A stretch of 64,000 bases of DNA from the NCBI GenBank assembly GCA_037074705.1, contig CM073591.1, positions 81,884,532 to 81,948,531 of the forward strand, in the 5' to 3' direction. This document shows positions 23,564 to 35,461 of the stretch, piece after piece (within the stretch, counting starts at the first letter, position 1; each line of letters opens with the position of its first letter). The DNA comes from Zhengitettix transpicula (Eukaryota; Arthropoda; Insecta; Orthoptera; Tetrigidae). A model generated the notes under the pieces. The model was not told the origin of the DNA, did not search any database, and saw only the letters and a program-made list of their open reading frames with translations. The position numbers and the translations under genes are program-made.

Positions 23564-25193
23564 ATTATTTTCAATCAGTCGTAATTTTTTTCATTTTAAA
23601 TTTAAAAACATTTCATTGATTGGTTTGCGACCTCATAAGGTTCAAGTTTTTTTTAAAAAAAATGATAGGTGGCCGAAATTAAAATAAGCGATAAAACGTC
23701 GTTTAATTTTACATTAATAAATTCTTTTTTTCCTACTTAAAATTGGCTGATGTTTATTATTTTATTAGTTTTCTCAATATTCAGAATATACATATTTATA
23801 TTATATCGTATTGTAAGTTCTTTGGAATTTATTTAAATAGCCTTGGTTTTGGATATTTGTTTCCGTTATCATTATACGTTCAAACACTGTTAGAGCATTG
23901 TAGCGTCGAAACGTCCAGCTACTTTTAAATATATTTTCTAACTAAGGTCGTATTAATAAATATTCTGATTTTGAAACTATTTTGATAGCTGGCAATATTT
24001 AGTGAAATCTGTTTCAGATGTAAAATTGTTCAATTGTTAATGTCACGTATATGTGAACTTCGTTCTGACAGTAACTGACGCCGTTGTAGTAATCTCGTAT
24101 TGGTTTGTTTGACCAATATCTCATTCAATTTTCATACGCTCACAAAAACAACCGGACCCGGTGAAAGCCTTGAATTTTGGTTTCCAATCCTGATAACCTT
24201 CATTCAACTTGGCTAAGTTTTTATCGCAGGGTGTTGGCTATCTGCAAAATAATATAGCCTCCGATGTGTGACTATAGTATGGAATACATTAACATCTATT
24301 TAAATTCTATGCTCTTATATTGAAGAGTTTTACAACTTTAAATATCAGAAACAACGAATCACGTCATTGCCAAACAAGTGTTATCGACGAGCCCGTCTGA
24401 CTAATGGTGTTTATGCACGTCGTGCCGCTGGGGATCCACTACTAATTTTCATTGGGTGAATGTTGTCAGAGATCTGCACGTACGCCGTGCTCCACATAAG
24501 TGCAAGTTGTCGGCCACTGCAGTGAAATCGAAAGTGGTTCTTCCAGTGGCTATTTGAGGAAGGCCTGGCTCCACCGGCGACGGACAGTTACGTGATCTGC
24601 CGGACCGGATCTTATTTAATAGGGACGAGGTGCCTCGTGCTCCACTGCCACGAAATTGAACACGGGATTTAAAAAAATTATAATCTAAACGAATACAACA
24701 CATTAAAAATATTTTTTCAAATGTCGTTGATCGCCTCGTGGATTTTTGTACCTCGTTTTCTTATAAATCATTTTGAAAATTTTTATGTAGAGGGAAGAAT
24801 GGTTAAAAAGTCTTCCCTTGGGTCTAATCCGAGCAAGAGTAAAACAAGTATATAGGAAAAGTAATTACGATACAGTTTGTAACGTAAAAACAAATAATGC
24901 AACTACAAGTAAAAGGTGATCGGATTACAAGTTATTGCCCTTTCGAGGTGATTACATAACTCTTGTATCGTGCATGTTGGACTGGTTATTTTAAATGGTT
25001 CAAGGAGTCGGAAGGTTCGTAGACTCGTTCTTTGAAACAACTTCTCGGAGTTCTCCGCTTCTAGCGGTTTACTCTGTGATTAATGTTTTAGTTCAGTTGG
25101 GTTACTCCTGTATTAGGACATACTAACCGACTTCATTTTGGCATGAAAAAATTTTACACTAGTTATATATAAGCATATAATGTTATTAAGAAT
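23564..25193. other. no gene seen
   Basis: AT-rich up to 24100, then a GC-richer stretch to 24700 that opens an 84-residue minus frame (24449-24703) without recognisable character. No repeat match elsewhere in the window. Confidence 0.5.
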
Positions 25194-25312
25194 GAAATGT
25201 TGGATGACAGTTTAAGGTATTCTCAAAGATATTTACCACATCCGAGCCGTTTCCTGGAAACTGAACAAAATTTCTGTGCAAACAGTACAAATCAGTTTCG
25301 GGACGTTCGTCA
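25194..25312 (+). repeat. direct repeat, copy 1 (pair at 25591)
   Basis: About 115 bases beginning GAAATGTTGGATGACAGTTT recur at 25591-25690 with a ~397-base offset. Shared blocks include TTACCACATCCGAGCCGTTT and CAAACAGTACAAATCAGTTT; copy 2 lacks about 15 bases in the middle. Copy 1 lies just outside the fold-back at 25351, copy 2 inside it. Confidence 0.8.
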
Positions 25313-25350
25313 TTTAGTCTGGATTTGAAATTTCTTGACAATGGTGAGGT

Positions 25351-25982
25351 AACATTATTACTTAGATTATTCGAATATTCCATTATTTTGGAGTAGTTGA
25401 GTGAGAAAGAGAAAAATGAAAAGGCAAATAAAAAGTAAAAAAAAGCAAAGAAAGAAGAAAAATAGAAAGAAACAAGTACGGTTAGGACGTGAAAAAATCA
25501 TCAGGAAATTCAGAGAAAGATTTCGAAACTCAAACGTTTGGAACATTACAGAAAAAACCTGTTCGTCATCAGGGAGAGAACCAACTCTCAGAAATGTTGG
25601 ATGACAGTTTAAGGTATCCTCTTAGTTATTTACCACATCCGAGCCGTTTCCTGGAAGCTGTGCAAACAGTACAAATCAGTTTCGGGAGTCGGGAGTCCGA
25701 ACACTCATTAGGGGTCAGATATACTAAATTCTGCCTGGTCCTAGATTGACAGATGTCCCGGTATATAGAGTCAGAATGGGCTAGGAGTATATCTGTACAT
25801 CTTTTTCTGATCGTCTATACGATCTTTCTCATCATCTCTTTGACCTACCCCTTTCTTTCTGTTTTTCTTGTTTCTTTGCTTTTCTTTCTTGTTTTACTTT
25901 TTATTTGCCTATTTTACTTTTCTCTTTCTCACTTATCTATTCCGTGACAATGGGATACCGTAATAATCTAAGTAATAATGTT
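25351..25982. mobile_element. fold-back element or inverted duplication, 632 bp
   Basis: Outer arms are perfect over 21 bp: AACATTATTACTTAGATTAT and one more base at 25351-25371, and the reverse complement at 25962-25982. Inner arms are again perfect over AGGCAAATAAAAAGTAAAA (25422-25440) and its complement (25892-25910). Long purine/pyrimidine stretches between also oppose one another. The centre holds the second copy of the direct repeat. There is no transposase. It could be a fold-back transposon or a local inverted duplication; no target duplication was resolved. Confidence 0.65.
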
Positions 25983-26141
25983 TGTAATTTAGATTCGCAA
26001 TAGATGAATGAAATTTTTCTTATATTCATCAGAAACCATTCTTAAATTCTACAACTAATCACAATTTCATCAAAATCAGCTAGACTGTGATCCTTTGGAG
26101 TAGCGAACAAAGCAATTGTTCCCAACAGACAGGAGTGAACT

Positions 26142-26352
26142 TCACTTCCTATACTCATCAATCAACCTATTCCAACACCATGGACTCCTAACCACCCTGT
26201 CCACCATCGTCTTACCCATCTCCGTGTATCCTACGGTCCCCCCGATCAATATCCCAAAAGTCCTATCCGTTTTACACCATCCTGCAACCATTGGCCGGAA
26301 ACCATTCTTCATAACATAAAAGAAACCAAGACTTACAACAATTCCTACCATA
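26142..26352 (-). CDS. candidate terminal exon, unrecognised small membrane-like protein
   Basis: A 69-codon frame ends with TGA at 26142-26144. It is preceded by a usable acceptor (GTTTACAG, AG at 26353-26354) that would enter the frame one base before ATG at 26351. The protein has two short hydrophobic stretches (VGIVVSLGFFYVM, FGILIGGTVGY), a GK soon after the second, and a C-terminal C-NRLIDEYRK. The order hydrophobic, K-G, hydrophobic-GY--GK, Cys faintly recalls OCIA-domain proteins, but key residues differ and I do not assign it. No AATAAA was seen downstream and no upstream exon was found. It may be chance. Confidence 0.22.
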
Positions 26353-26354
26353 CT

Positions 26355-27096
26355 GTAAACGTTAAATCCCAGATATATTGAAAGTCAAAGCTTAAAATGA
26401 AAAGTGACGCTTGGATTACTTTCTCCGTTCCAATACAATAAAAAATAGTCTGAACCAATCACCTACCGAACACAAATAATATTAAAAAATAATTAGAATG
26501 TCTGCGCCCTTCACTTCCTCATCAAAATAATAAAAGAACCTCCATCACATAATATCTTGATACAAAGCAGCAACAAAATATTTATTCTCCAAACAATATG
26601 AACCAACAAAGACATGACAAAAACTGATTCAGCGGTCAACGGTATGCCTCGTAAATATTTGTTGAGGCTTTCGTAATTCGCTGTGTTATTGCCACCTTTT
26701 CCTTTCTTGTCAGTCGTGTGGAATCCGTATACTTTTGGAGATCGAAGTGCTAAATAGCTGACGTATTCCTGAGAAGAAAGTACGGGAAAGTTCACGGCCA
26801 AAGACAGACTTTCCTGTAGGTTCCATATACAGTATTGACGATTCGTGGCTTGGCATACGGTACTTCGACGGCATACTTGAATTCCACAATACCATTACAC
26901 GACATAAATTAATCGAAATATTATGCAGCAGTTTTCATACTAAATAGGAAGGAATTTAAACAATCTTTAGAATTGAATTGCACAATGATCTAAAATACGA
27001 GAAAATTTATACACATTGATATCTTACAATGGAATTTTTATGGTTTTTCACTCTATGTCGTGTAATGAAACAATATGCAATTTAAAAAAGGTTTCC
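26355..27096. other. no supported gene; overlapping minus-strand frames
   Basis: A 96-residue minus frame (26511-26801) and an overlapping 61-residue one (26710-26895) look slightly less random than usual. The first contains SSQEYVSYLALRSPKVYGF and a hydrophobic end. I recognise neither. Possible acceptor-like CAG sites occur at the shared region, so a decayed exon cannot be ruled out. Confidence 0.3.
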
Positions 27097-27100
27097 ACCT

Positions 27101-27230
27101 GGGGCCCTAGTTAACCCTTGGCTACCTTCCTCAACCCTTCCGCATCCCCCCTTTCAAATCCCTTCCTATGCTATTAAAGGGGAGTTGCCCAACGTGGATT
27201 ACCCTCATGTAGCCTGTTGCCATAAAAAAA
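27101..27230 (+). mobile_element. A-tailed retroposon, copy B1 (5'-truncated)
   Basis: The last ~125 bases of the retroposon family (from GGGGCCCTAGTTAACCC to CATGTAGCCTGTTGCC) plus an A7 tail at 27224-27230. Copy B2 follows directly, inserted at the tail. Confidence 0.85.
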
Positions 27231-27235
27231 TACAC

Positions 27236-27749
27236 TTCTCTCGCAGGCAGAACCTTATAGAAGAGACACGAAGGGGCTACCTTTGCGGATACCTTTTTCT
27301 CTCCGTTTTTGAACGAAGGTTCCCACAAGCCGAGGTGTTTGTTCAGGGGTCACAGACCTTGGGCATAAGGTAAGAGTTGTTCTCTGTTCCCATTGGAACA
27401 GTCGGCCAGCTGCCTCCTAAATTGGTCGAGGTACGGAGAAGGGAATGTTGCGTCCCCACAGCAAACTCTTCTCCCGCTATCGGAAGGGCGTGGGACAAGT
27501 ACCCAATGCCCGACCCACCTAATGCAGGTTTTTCTCTGCATTACTTTTAGGCGAATGCCGGATAGGATCCTTAAACTATTGCTCGGGGGCCCTAGTTAAC
27601 CCTTGGCTACCTTCATCTACCCTTCCGCAACCCCCCCTACCCCTGTCAGATTCCTTCCTATGCTATTAAAGGGTAGTTGCCACCATGTGGATTACCCTCA
27701 TGTAGCCTGTTACCCTAAAAAAATAAAATAAAATAAATAATAAATAAAT
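27236..27749 (+). mobile_element. A-tailed retroposon, copy B2, inserted at the tail of B1
   Basis: A nearly full ~515-bp copy in sense orientation begins TTCTCTCGCAGGCAGAACC and ends CATGTAGCCTGTTACCC with an A-rich tail (AAATAAATAA-type) to 27749. It is bounded by AAATACAC at 27228-27235 and 27750-27757, a short target duplication overlapping the poly(A) of B1. Its internal ATGCAGG...CTGCAT hairpin is shortened relative to other copies. Confidence 0.85.
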
Positions 27750-27757
27750 AAATACAC

Positions 27758-29400
27758 GTGAATATTTTTCCCGTTTATAAATAAAGAAAATTCTTTTGTG
27801 AGTCAAATGTTTCTTCTCTATAATCGTATATAATTCATTTCCCATCAAATACTGAAGGAGCAGACTTGAACAGTGGTATACCTTTTAGAGTAGAGAGTCT
27901 ACACGATGTAGTTGTATACTTCATTTATTCAGTTAAAAATTTCCATAACATACTGACAGAATGGAATACAAAATACTGTAACGTAAATATTCCGTCTTTC
28001 TAGTGCTACTTCTATAGATTCAGTTTAAAATAATAAATCTAACCTAACATTTCCGCAATCCAACTCTGTTCACGCTCTGGTGATTTAACGCTTTTAATTA
28101 TATTAGCAAAGACAATAGATTTTCTACAGTATTTACGCAGCACTAAAGAATCGTCTTGTCGAGTCGATTGTCTAGTTTTACCGAAGTTCGTGTGGAACAG
28201 ACGTGCACTCCGGTTTATAAACTTTCATTTCCTTTGTATAGATTCTACCGTTATTATTCTGTGTTGCCTTAAGGGATGTAATCAATTGGATTTAAGTGTT
28301 AAATAACTATAGAAATATGTATTATGATAATACATGAAAGAAAAATAACGGCAATTTTGTACAGGTTGAAGTTTCAGAACGATCGTAATTCTTAGAATAT
28401 AGATTGTCAGATGCTATTATCTGGGCCCAATAATCTATTGTGACTTAAAAACGTTTAAAAGATTGATAATTGGCGCACAACGTCTTCACTGCAATTATGA
28501 AGTTTGTGGAATTCTTTACATTATTAAAAAATGGAGCCATAGACTATTTCATAATTCATACAATTCTTGTTAATCTGCGTGGTTTAATCCTGAATATAAA
28601 ATTACATATTCACCGAAAACTATAGAGTTTGAATATTTGGTATAAGTAAGAAACAAAATGACCATTTAATAAATGATTCGCGGTTTATCAACCGGGAAAT
28701 TTTTTTGCAAACTGAGAATCATACATGAAATCTATTTACCAGGAGAACCTTCGTTCATTAAAATGACTATTCCATAAGTGTTAGACACAAATAAGTAAAA
28801 AAAGTACCGTGTGATTTATTTTATATTTAGAAACAAATATACATAAAATGACTGTGTTATTGATTATATATATATATATATAAATGGAAAATAACCATTT
28901 TACCGTCGAAACAAGTTATTATATATATATATACCACATATTCTTAATTCATTTGATTATTATTTATATGATAAAAAGAAAATTTTTGTAAGAATTTATA
29001 TGAGGAATTTTGTATGAAATTATTTAGTACGTATACAAATTAATGTTTTGAATGATTTCGGCGTAACTTAAAATCAGTTTTGTTTGAGTTAGGGAAAACT
29101 TTTATTTAAATGGGAACGTTGTTTAAGTACTTCTGAGAGAAAATTTCTGTACGAAATAGGACAACAGAGAGACACGAACAGGGTCAGTAATTTTATGGAG
29201 TCATAAATCGCATGAGAGGACTGCTTACATTTTCAACCTTGTTCCATCATGAACAAATATCGTTTTTTTTTCAAGTTTCGGTAAGACCAAAATGTTTTCC
29301 AATATACTGAATTTGAAACCTGTTTGAATCTACGAATAATAATTATATTCCATCTTTGCATACGGAGTATCGTTATGGTCTCAGTGATTGATTATGATCT
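27758..29400. other. no gene seen; AT-rich
   Basis: AT-rich with (AT)n runs at about 28865-28881 and 28920-28932. No recognisable frame. Confidence 0.6.
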
Positions 29401-29700
29401 TGTAGCACGATCTCCGCACGATCACGAACTTTCACTGGTCAGTGGAGCTAATCAGTGCTCCTAAATCAGCCGTCCTTTCGTATTCTTCCTTTCGCAACAT
29501 CCCCGTTGCGTTACACGTGAGAGCAGCTCTCTGCCCCCACATACTCTCGAGATTCTTGACCGACTTGGCTCAGCATCCCGCGGTGGGTGCTGGAAGAAGC
29601 GAGGTGGGACGCAACCTTCGGACCGACAATGAAGGCCTGTTTTGCAAAATGCGCTGCGAAACAGATCAGCATTGCCAAATCGTATGTCTTTATCTATAAT
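29401..29700 (+). other. GC-richer patch with unrecognised 85-residue frame
   Basis: Frame 29442-29699 covers a stretch richer in G+C than its surroundings. The protein has no recognised motif and no splice or poly(A) context was found. It might be an exon, a decayed element or chance. Confidence 0.2.
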
Positions 29701-29924
29701 TGAATCCTTTGTTAAACAAACACGTCCTGTGCTGCTGCAGCATTATATCATTCATCAAGACTGACGTCTTGTTCTGCCGGTCCATTGGCCTTTGACAAGA
29801 TGTCTTTGCATAAAATTTACCATAAAATCGTCACATTTTTTATCCCCTATTCCCTATCACATTTGCGACTTAAAAATGTGAGATCATAAGCAAAAAATCT
29901 GTGTATTATAAAAGAATGGATGTA

Positions 29925-30060
29925 TTTTCCTGAAGAAGATACAAAAAGGTATCGAAAAGTCGTTACAATATAAATAAAAAATTAAAAGTGTCTGTATAAG
30001 GTTATGAATTTTTTTATTAATTCATAAACAGACGATAAATTAAAACTTTTAAATATATTG
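29925..30060 (+). repeat. inverted-repeat segment related to the palindromic family, with ribozyme-like core
   Basis: CTGAAGA (29930-29936) is followed by a perfect 5-bp stem GATAC/GTATC (29938-29942 and 29949-29953) and GAAA (29954-29957). Downstream, AATTAAAAGTGTCTG opposes CAGACGATAAATTAAAACTT around ATGAAT...ATTCAT, echoing the ACAGACG tail of the palindromic family. Decayed; boundaries unclear. Confidence 0.45.
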
Positions 30061-31738
30061 ATAATACATGGAATACATGGAACAGTGTTGAAAAATAATT
30101 CGAAGAGGAATGCTTATAAAAGATTGTTTGACTATTTATGTATGATTTATTTTGGTACGGAGAACCTCAGATTTAGCATATGAAAATAAATCGGAGAATA
30201 AAGTTGTCTGGGAAATGACAAAGTTAGTTAGCAGAATCTTCCGAAAAGGAGAGTTACACAAACGTATTTCTTGAGAAACAACGATAATTATAAAATACCC
30301 AGACGACGTAAAAGTATTTAAAATTCTAATTTATAAATTTAAGGAATTGCTTATAGACTATCAGAAGGTATAGAAAAATGCGGGTTCTTTCATGATTCAA
30401 GTGTTAACTGTTTATATTTTCACTTCATAATCAAGAGACAAATTTGATGATTGTAATGTGACTGTGCAGTATAGTCATTCGTCTTTCAGATTAAATTATC
30501 TCAACAGATATATTATTTTTTTCTTATTTTATTTACCACAATTAATTAAATTATTTCATAATTTTTCTGACGGAAGAAGTAGTTAACCGCGAGAAATTCT
30601 GCTAAATAGATGAATTTCTTGTATAATATTTGAGTTTTTCTCAACTGCATTTCAGGAGCCCCTGTTGGAGTTAGAGAATGCCAACCAGAAGATTCCTATT
30701 CCTCAGATTCCGCGAATGAACGACTTGATGTAATCCCATTGCCAGGAAAAGTTTCATAATCATTTTCTCGGCCGCTGTTTTAAGAAACCCTGTGTAGGTT
30801 TAAGAATATCGCCAGTGAGGTTGAGTCAGAGTTAGAAATCTGCGTTTTGTGTCACTCAGTTTACTGAGTTTATACTAAGTTTAAGGAATGTCGTAAATCA
30901 TAGATAAAACATGAGTGAAGATTCTAACCAACAAATAAAACGTCTCTCAAGTGCAATAATGTAGCAGTTGTTATTGAAGACGTTGTACTCAGTAGAGCGG
31001 TAACGCCACGGAAAATATTGCCCAATGTTTTAGGTCTCTTATTTAGGAAGAATATAGTTTTCCACTGACTAGGGTTTCGAGTGTAAGATAAGATGGTAAA
31101 GAAATTCTCGTAAGATGAGAAGAGAGATGTTGGGAGGATGACTGTAATGTTGAAATTAAAAACATTAATGCTCTTAGGAGTGTAGTTGTAGATTACATAC
31201 AAACGTAGAAACTCCTCAGGATTGCAATGAAAATGCACTTGACTAATCACTGTATCGACCACACCATTTGGCTTATTTTCCTTTAAGAACACACGCGGCA
31301 CCATCGTGCGGATATTTTTTCGAGACAAGCTATTTGACTCGCCGAGTTATGGGATATTTCTGTGGCTTCGAAAAGATCGCGCATTTGACTAATCAATCAA
31401 TCAACACCATATCCCGGATGTTTTTGATAATTTCCACGCCTTCACCTCCAGGTGACGTCCTGATCGATGTTCAAGGTTTGTGGATGAGAGATGTCGTTTA
31501 AACTCGTTCACGGAATAGTAAACGATTTTTCACATGTGTCTTGAGCTCAAACGACCTCGGCTTTTTTCTTTGGGATTTTCCAGCTGAAAGTGTTTAATGA
31601 TCAACCGAAATTAGGTTTTGCCTCTAGCTTAAAAATAACGTTAACTATTGGATTTGGCCGCAATTAAAAATAAATGGGATATTACAGAAAATATGATAGC
31701 AGAGTATTTCCAGATAGTATTTCCCAGAAACAAACGTT
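30061..31738. other. no supported gene; 134-residue minus frame of unknown nature
   Basis: The minus frame 30924-31328 (134 residues, starting MSRKNIRTMVPRVFL) is the longest non-repetitive opening between the cuticle exons and 43 kb. It shows no domain, signal peptide or composition typical of a gene. Given the stop density, one opening of this length by chance is plausible. The rest is AT-rich. Confidence 0.45.
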
Positions 31739-32290
31739 TTGTTTTTGTATGTAGGCCTACGTGTAGACCTACACTCGCATTTTTGTATTGTCTCCAAACT
31801 TGTGGTGAGAAGTACTAACAAGTACAAAGCTAAAGTGAAAAGATTGTGCTATTGTTCTGGAGTGAATCACGTGGTGATTTACTACGCAGGTGTATTACCG
31901 TGCTACTCGGCCACTATCTCTCTCTGTGGGCGTTGTGTAGGAGAAAGTGTTCTCGGGAGGAATGAACAACGCGAACCATATTTAGACGGCTGCGTCCGTG
32001 GGAACCGGTTGCTCGCAATTGTCTCTATGTTGCGATCGCCGCAGATTTGCGTATGTTCGTGCATATCGAATGCTCGCGACGATTAGCCTCAGCTTGCAGC
32101 TCCTTGCGCCTTCCGGGAAACGAGAGCTGGAGTCTCCTTGATCTTGGGCGAGGATCCCACTGACCCAGATCCTTTCGCTAACCTGCTATGACGCCTTCCA
32201 TTGACACCAGGGCCTCTGACGCCATCTCTTAACACCTGGTGACGACGCGAATTCCTCACCACCCACTCCTGTGCACATTGTCACTAACAT
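31739..32290. other. GC-richer island, possible promoter or exon
   Basis: A 115-residue plus frame (31739-32086) spans the left part. The island has many CpG dinucleotides (CGCGAACC, GCGATCGCC, CTCGCGACG) compared with flanks. The product is not recognised and I see no clear donor or acceptor pair. It may be a promoter region, an untranslated exon or a decayed element. Confidence 0.3.
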
Positions 32291-33013
32291 CTACGCAAAT
32301 ATTTTAATTAAACGTATTTAGAAACAAATGGATAGTAAACAATGGTATATCCAATTTTCCGATCGTCTTCAGAGGATCCTCGATGGATAAAATACCAAAT
32401 GAACAAATTGGAATTGACAAAGCAAATCGAAATTCACTTAAATTTTCCTTCCGCATTACTGAACACTATCTCAAGAGTATTAACTGGAAAATCTGCCAAG
32501 GTGATTTGGAATATAAACTTCCTTACGTAGCATAATTGATGCCAGTAAAATATTTACTCTCATAAATATAACATAAATTGACTAAATTTGCATGGATAGT
32601 GTAACTCAGTTCATGAACTAAGACGACGAATATCAGCATATCATATTCATCTTAATTGCAATTAAAGTGTTTAATGAAGTTTTACATACAGTCTTTTCTT
32701 TCACTTGTCGCTATTCACCTAACATCTAAAGTTAATGAACCTGATCAATTAAAACTACATAAATTTAAAATACAACAAAAGCTCAAGTTTTTCCCTCCAA
32801 TTATTATAATTATGGTTACGTAGAAAAACTGAGCTATGCAGTATTGTTTTTACTTCATTTTTGGCTTAATTTATAATCTTTTAACAATTGCGTTTTTGTT
32901 GTTTTGAAATTACCTACCGTTCATTTGAGAAAATGTGTTATAAGGATTAAATAACCTTGAAAATCACTCTGAGAAACTAATTAGTTTTTTATTTAAATAA
33001 ATCCAGTTTAGTC
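32291..33013. other. no gene seen; AT-rich
   Basis: AT-rich with one unrecognised 62-residue frame (32342-32530). Confidence 0.6.
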
Positions 33014-33268
33014 TTTTTTTTAGGGTAATAGGCTACATGAGGGTAATCCACATGGTGGCAACTGCCCTTTAATAGCATAGGAAGGGATTTGAAAGGGGTG
33101 ATGCGGAAGGGGAGAGGAAGGTAGCCAAGGGTTAACTAGGGCACCCGGGCTATAGTTTAAGGATCTTGCCTGGTATTCGCCTAAAATTAATGCAGGACAA
33201 ACCCTAGAAAAACCTGCATCAGGTAGGTCGGGCATTGGATACTTGTCCCACGCTCTTCCGATAGCGGA
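33014..33268 (-). mobile_element. A-tailed retroposon, copy C (5'-truncated)
   Basis: The last ~250 bases of the family in minus orientation, with its poly(A) seen as T8 at about 33014-33020 and its truncation at GATAGCGG (about 33268). It keeps the ATGCAGG...CCTGCAT hairpin. No target duplication could be resolved. Confidence 0.85.
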
Positions 33269-35347
33269 CATTTCTTCAGTGTCTTATAATCAAAACACTT
33301 TCTGTTTCGACAATAAGATCATCATCAACTATATACAGTTAATATCAATACTTTTCGTACACTATAGTGAATAAATGATGACTAAATTGGTTTTATTTAA
33401 ATAAACCACTTAATTGCAGTCTTAAGATAATATCATTAATTATTTTGGCACAACGACATACTATACTTTTAAACCTCAATTATATCCAAATCTACAAAAT
33501 TTTACTATTGACTCTGTTTTTAAATAGATTAAAGGAAATTTAAAATCATGTGTTTACACGATTTATAGTCTAAAAATAAAATATGACGGAATCCGAGTAT
33601 ATGTACGCAAATTTCAATAAATCATGTAAAATGTCAAAACATGATAAAGTTATTCTCTGTTGGGTCAATAAATGAACAATGTTTTTATTAAGCTAAAAAA
33701 TGTACCAAAATTTATGATTATCAGATAATTACGGTGTTTTGTGATGTTGTATGTGGATTATGAACTAAACCATTCGAAAATTTAATCGCTTCTTATTTCA
33801 TTACATTTTAATCCCTGTACCTTGTGAATTCAGCCTTTTTCCCAGCCATTACTGAAAAATTATTTTGTAATCCATAATAATTACGATTTTTATTGCAAAG
33901 TTCACTTTTTTCAAACTTTTCACTTTAATAGGACACTGCATTTTACTTTGATGATGTTTTTCTCTGAAGAATCATGTCTATACATCTGACAAATATAGTA
34001 TCTAAATACAAATGAATCCTACGTTTATCGACAAAAAAATTCTGATCAAAACTACCTTATTTTGTATTCTATATATAGTAAAAGATAATTATCCATGCAT
34101 TTGCTAACATTCTAAAATTTGAAGAACAGGAACTTCTTCATACCAATATAATTAATTTTAACGTTATGAGCTATTTAGGTCCAATGGTTATGTCTTTAGA
34201 GGTAAATGGATATAATCAAACAACAATTGCAGAGTTGAAAAAGCTTGGAAGTTCTATACATTGTATTTGTCAGTTTTTGTTTTAAGGAAATTTGGCACAA
34301 AATGTACGTATTGGACCTATAAGCTATCTGGCGTGGTATTGATAATTTTAACATTTGTTTTTCCTAACGTCGTTTTAAAGCAGCTTAAATGCGACACTGT
34401 ACACGTGGCCGTTTCGGTCCAATTGTTTTATGGAAACAAACGGAAGCTAATTGCCAATGTCTTTAATTTAAGATAAATGCACATTTGATTTTCGACTACA
34501 GCCATCTGAATTCAAAATTGTATTTTAAATGATTTCATGAAGATTTTACAAAATTGCGTACAAAACGTTGTATTCAAACGAAATTGAGGTTTAATAATTT
34601 TTTCTTATATGTTGGCTGTATTGCTTATTTATTTACAGAATATAATTGTCTGATTTGTATTAAATAGTAAATACACATTTCTTTAGATTGCGATGCGAGT
34701 TCTGTTGGTATGCGGTGAAGTGAGGCAACAGTAGCGGAATGTTTTAATTGAAGTACAAGGATAACGACTCACTATTGGAAATTTATTGGATATCAACATC
34801 GGAAAGCGTAACAATTAAACATAACTTTTAGAAAGAGTTATGTGTTCTTGTAATGCAGTATTAATTTATAATTTAATGAATAATTAAAATTGTGTTGGTA
34901 TAAAAGGCGGGATCGTTGACATGTTTTTGAAATCTCACTCATCATTTATATATATAATATTTGCACAAATTGGTGACAGAAATTTACATTAGACTACATA
35001 AAGAATTAAAAACAGAACGTTGCGTCCATAAATTAAAATTGTGTTTGGTTATCTGTTTCAGAAACGTATAACTAAGTCATGTAATAAACAGAATTTATGA
35101 AGCACGTTTAAGAACCTTCAAAATTAAATTTGCCTACATGAATAGCATGCATAACTGTAATTATAATTTAATAATGAGCAATGGAATAAAATTTATGTTG
35201 AGCAAGAATTTCACCTGGAAAGTTTGATCGCTGTTATATTATTTAGTCCGCAAGAGCCGCAGAAGTTTGTTTATTTTGGAACAATGTTTATATCTTACCT
35301 TTACATTCTCCAGGGACGAAAGTAGGAGAAAATAAAAATAATTACAG
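33269..35347. other. no gene seen; AT-rich
   Basis: AT-rich. Just past the retroposon, at 33270-33330, the minus strand contains a TGATGA...GTCGAAAC stretch similar to the ribozyme-like cores elsewhere. The 71-residue frame at 34261-34476 is unrecognised. Confidence 0.55.
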
Positions 35348-35461
35348 GTTTATCGACAAAGCTTGGCTTCACAAAACATGTCAGCGACGAAGAGAGCTCC
35401 TAAAGAAGAGTGTAAAGAATTGCATTCACCAGAAGTGATTGAGTGGAAAAGCTCTTTTAAT
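35348..35461 (+). CDS. candidate 38-codon internal or first exon, product unknown
   Basis: The stretch is open throughout, preceded by ATTACAG (AG at 35346-35347) and followed by a strong donor GTAAGT at 35462. It is exactly 114 bases, phase 0 at both ends. An ATG at 35378 starts MSATKRAPKEECKELHSPEV, a charged, hydrophilic stretch. The pyrimidine tract before the acceptor is poor, and no partner exon was found, so this is a weak candidate. It could be a first exon starting at the ATG instead. Confidence 0.22.

Noticed and set aside
30924..31328. 134-residue minus frame as a gene
   Set aside because: No domain, signal, splice or poly(A) context. One opening of this size is roughly expected by chance in the AT-rich window.
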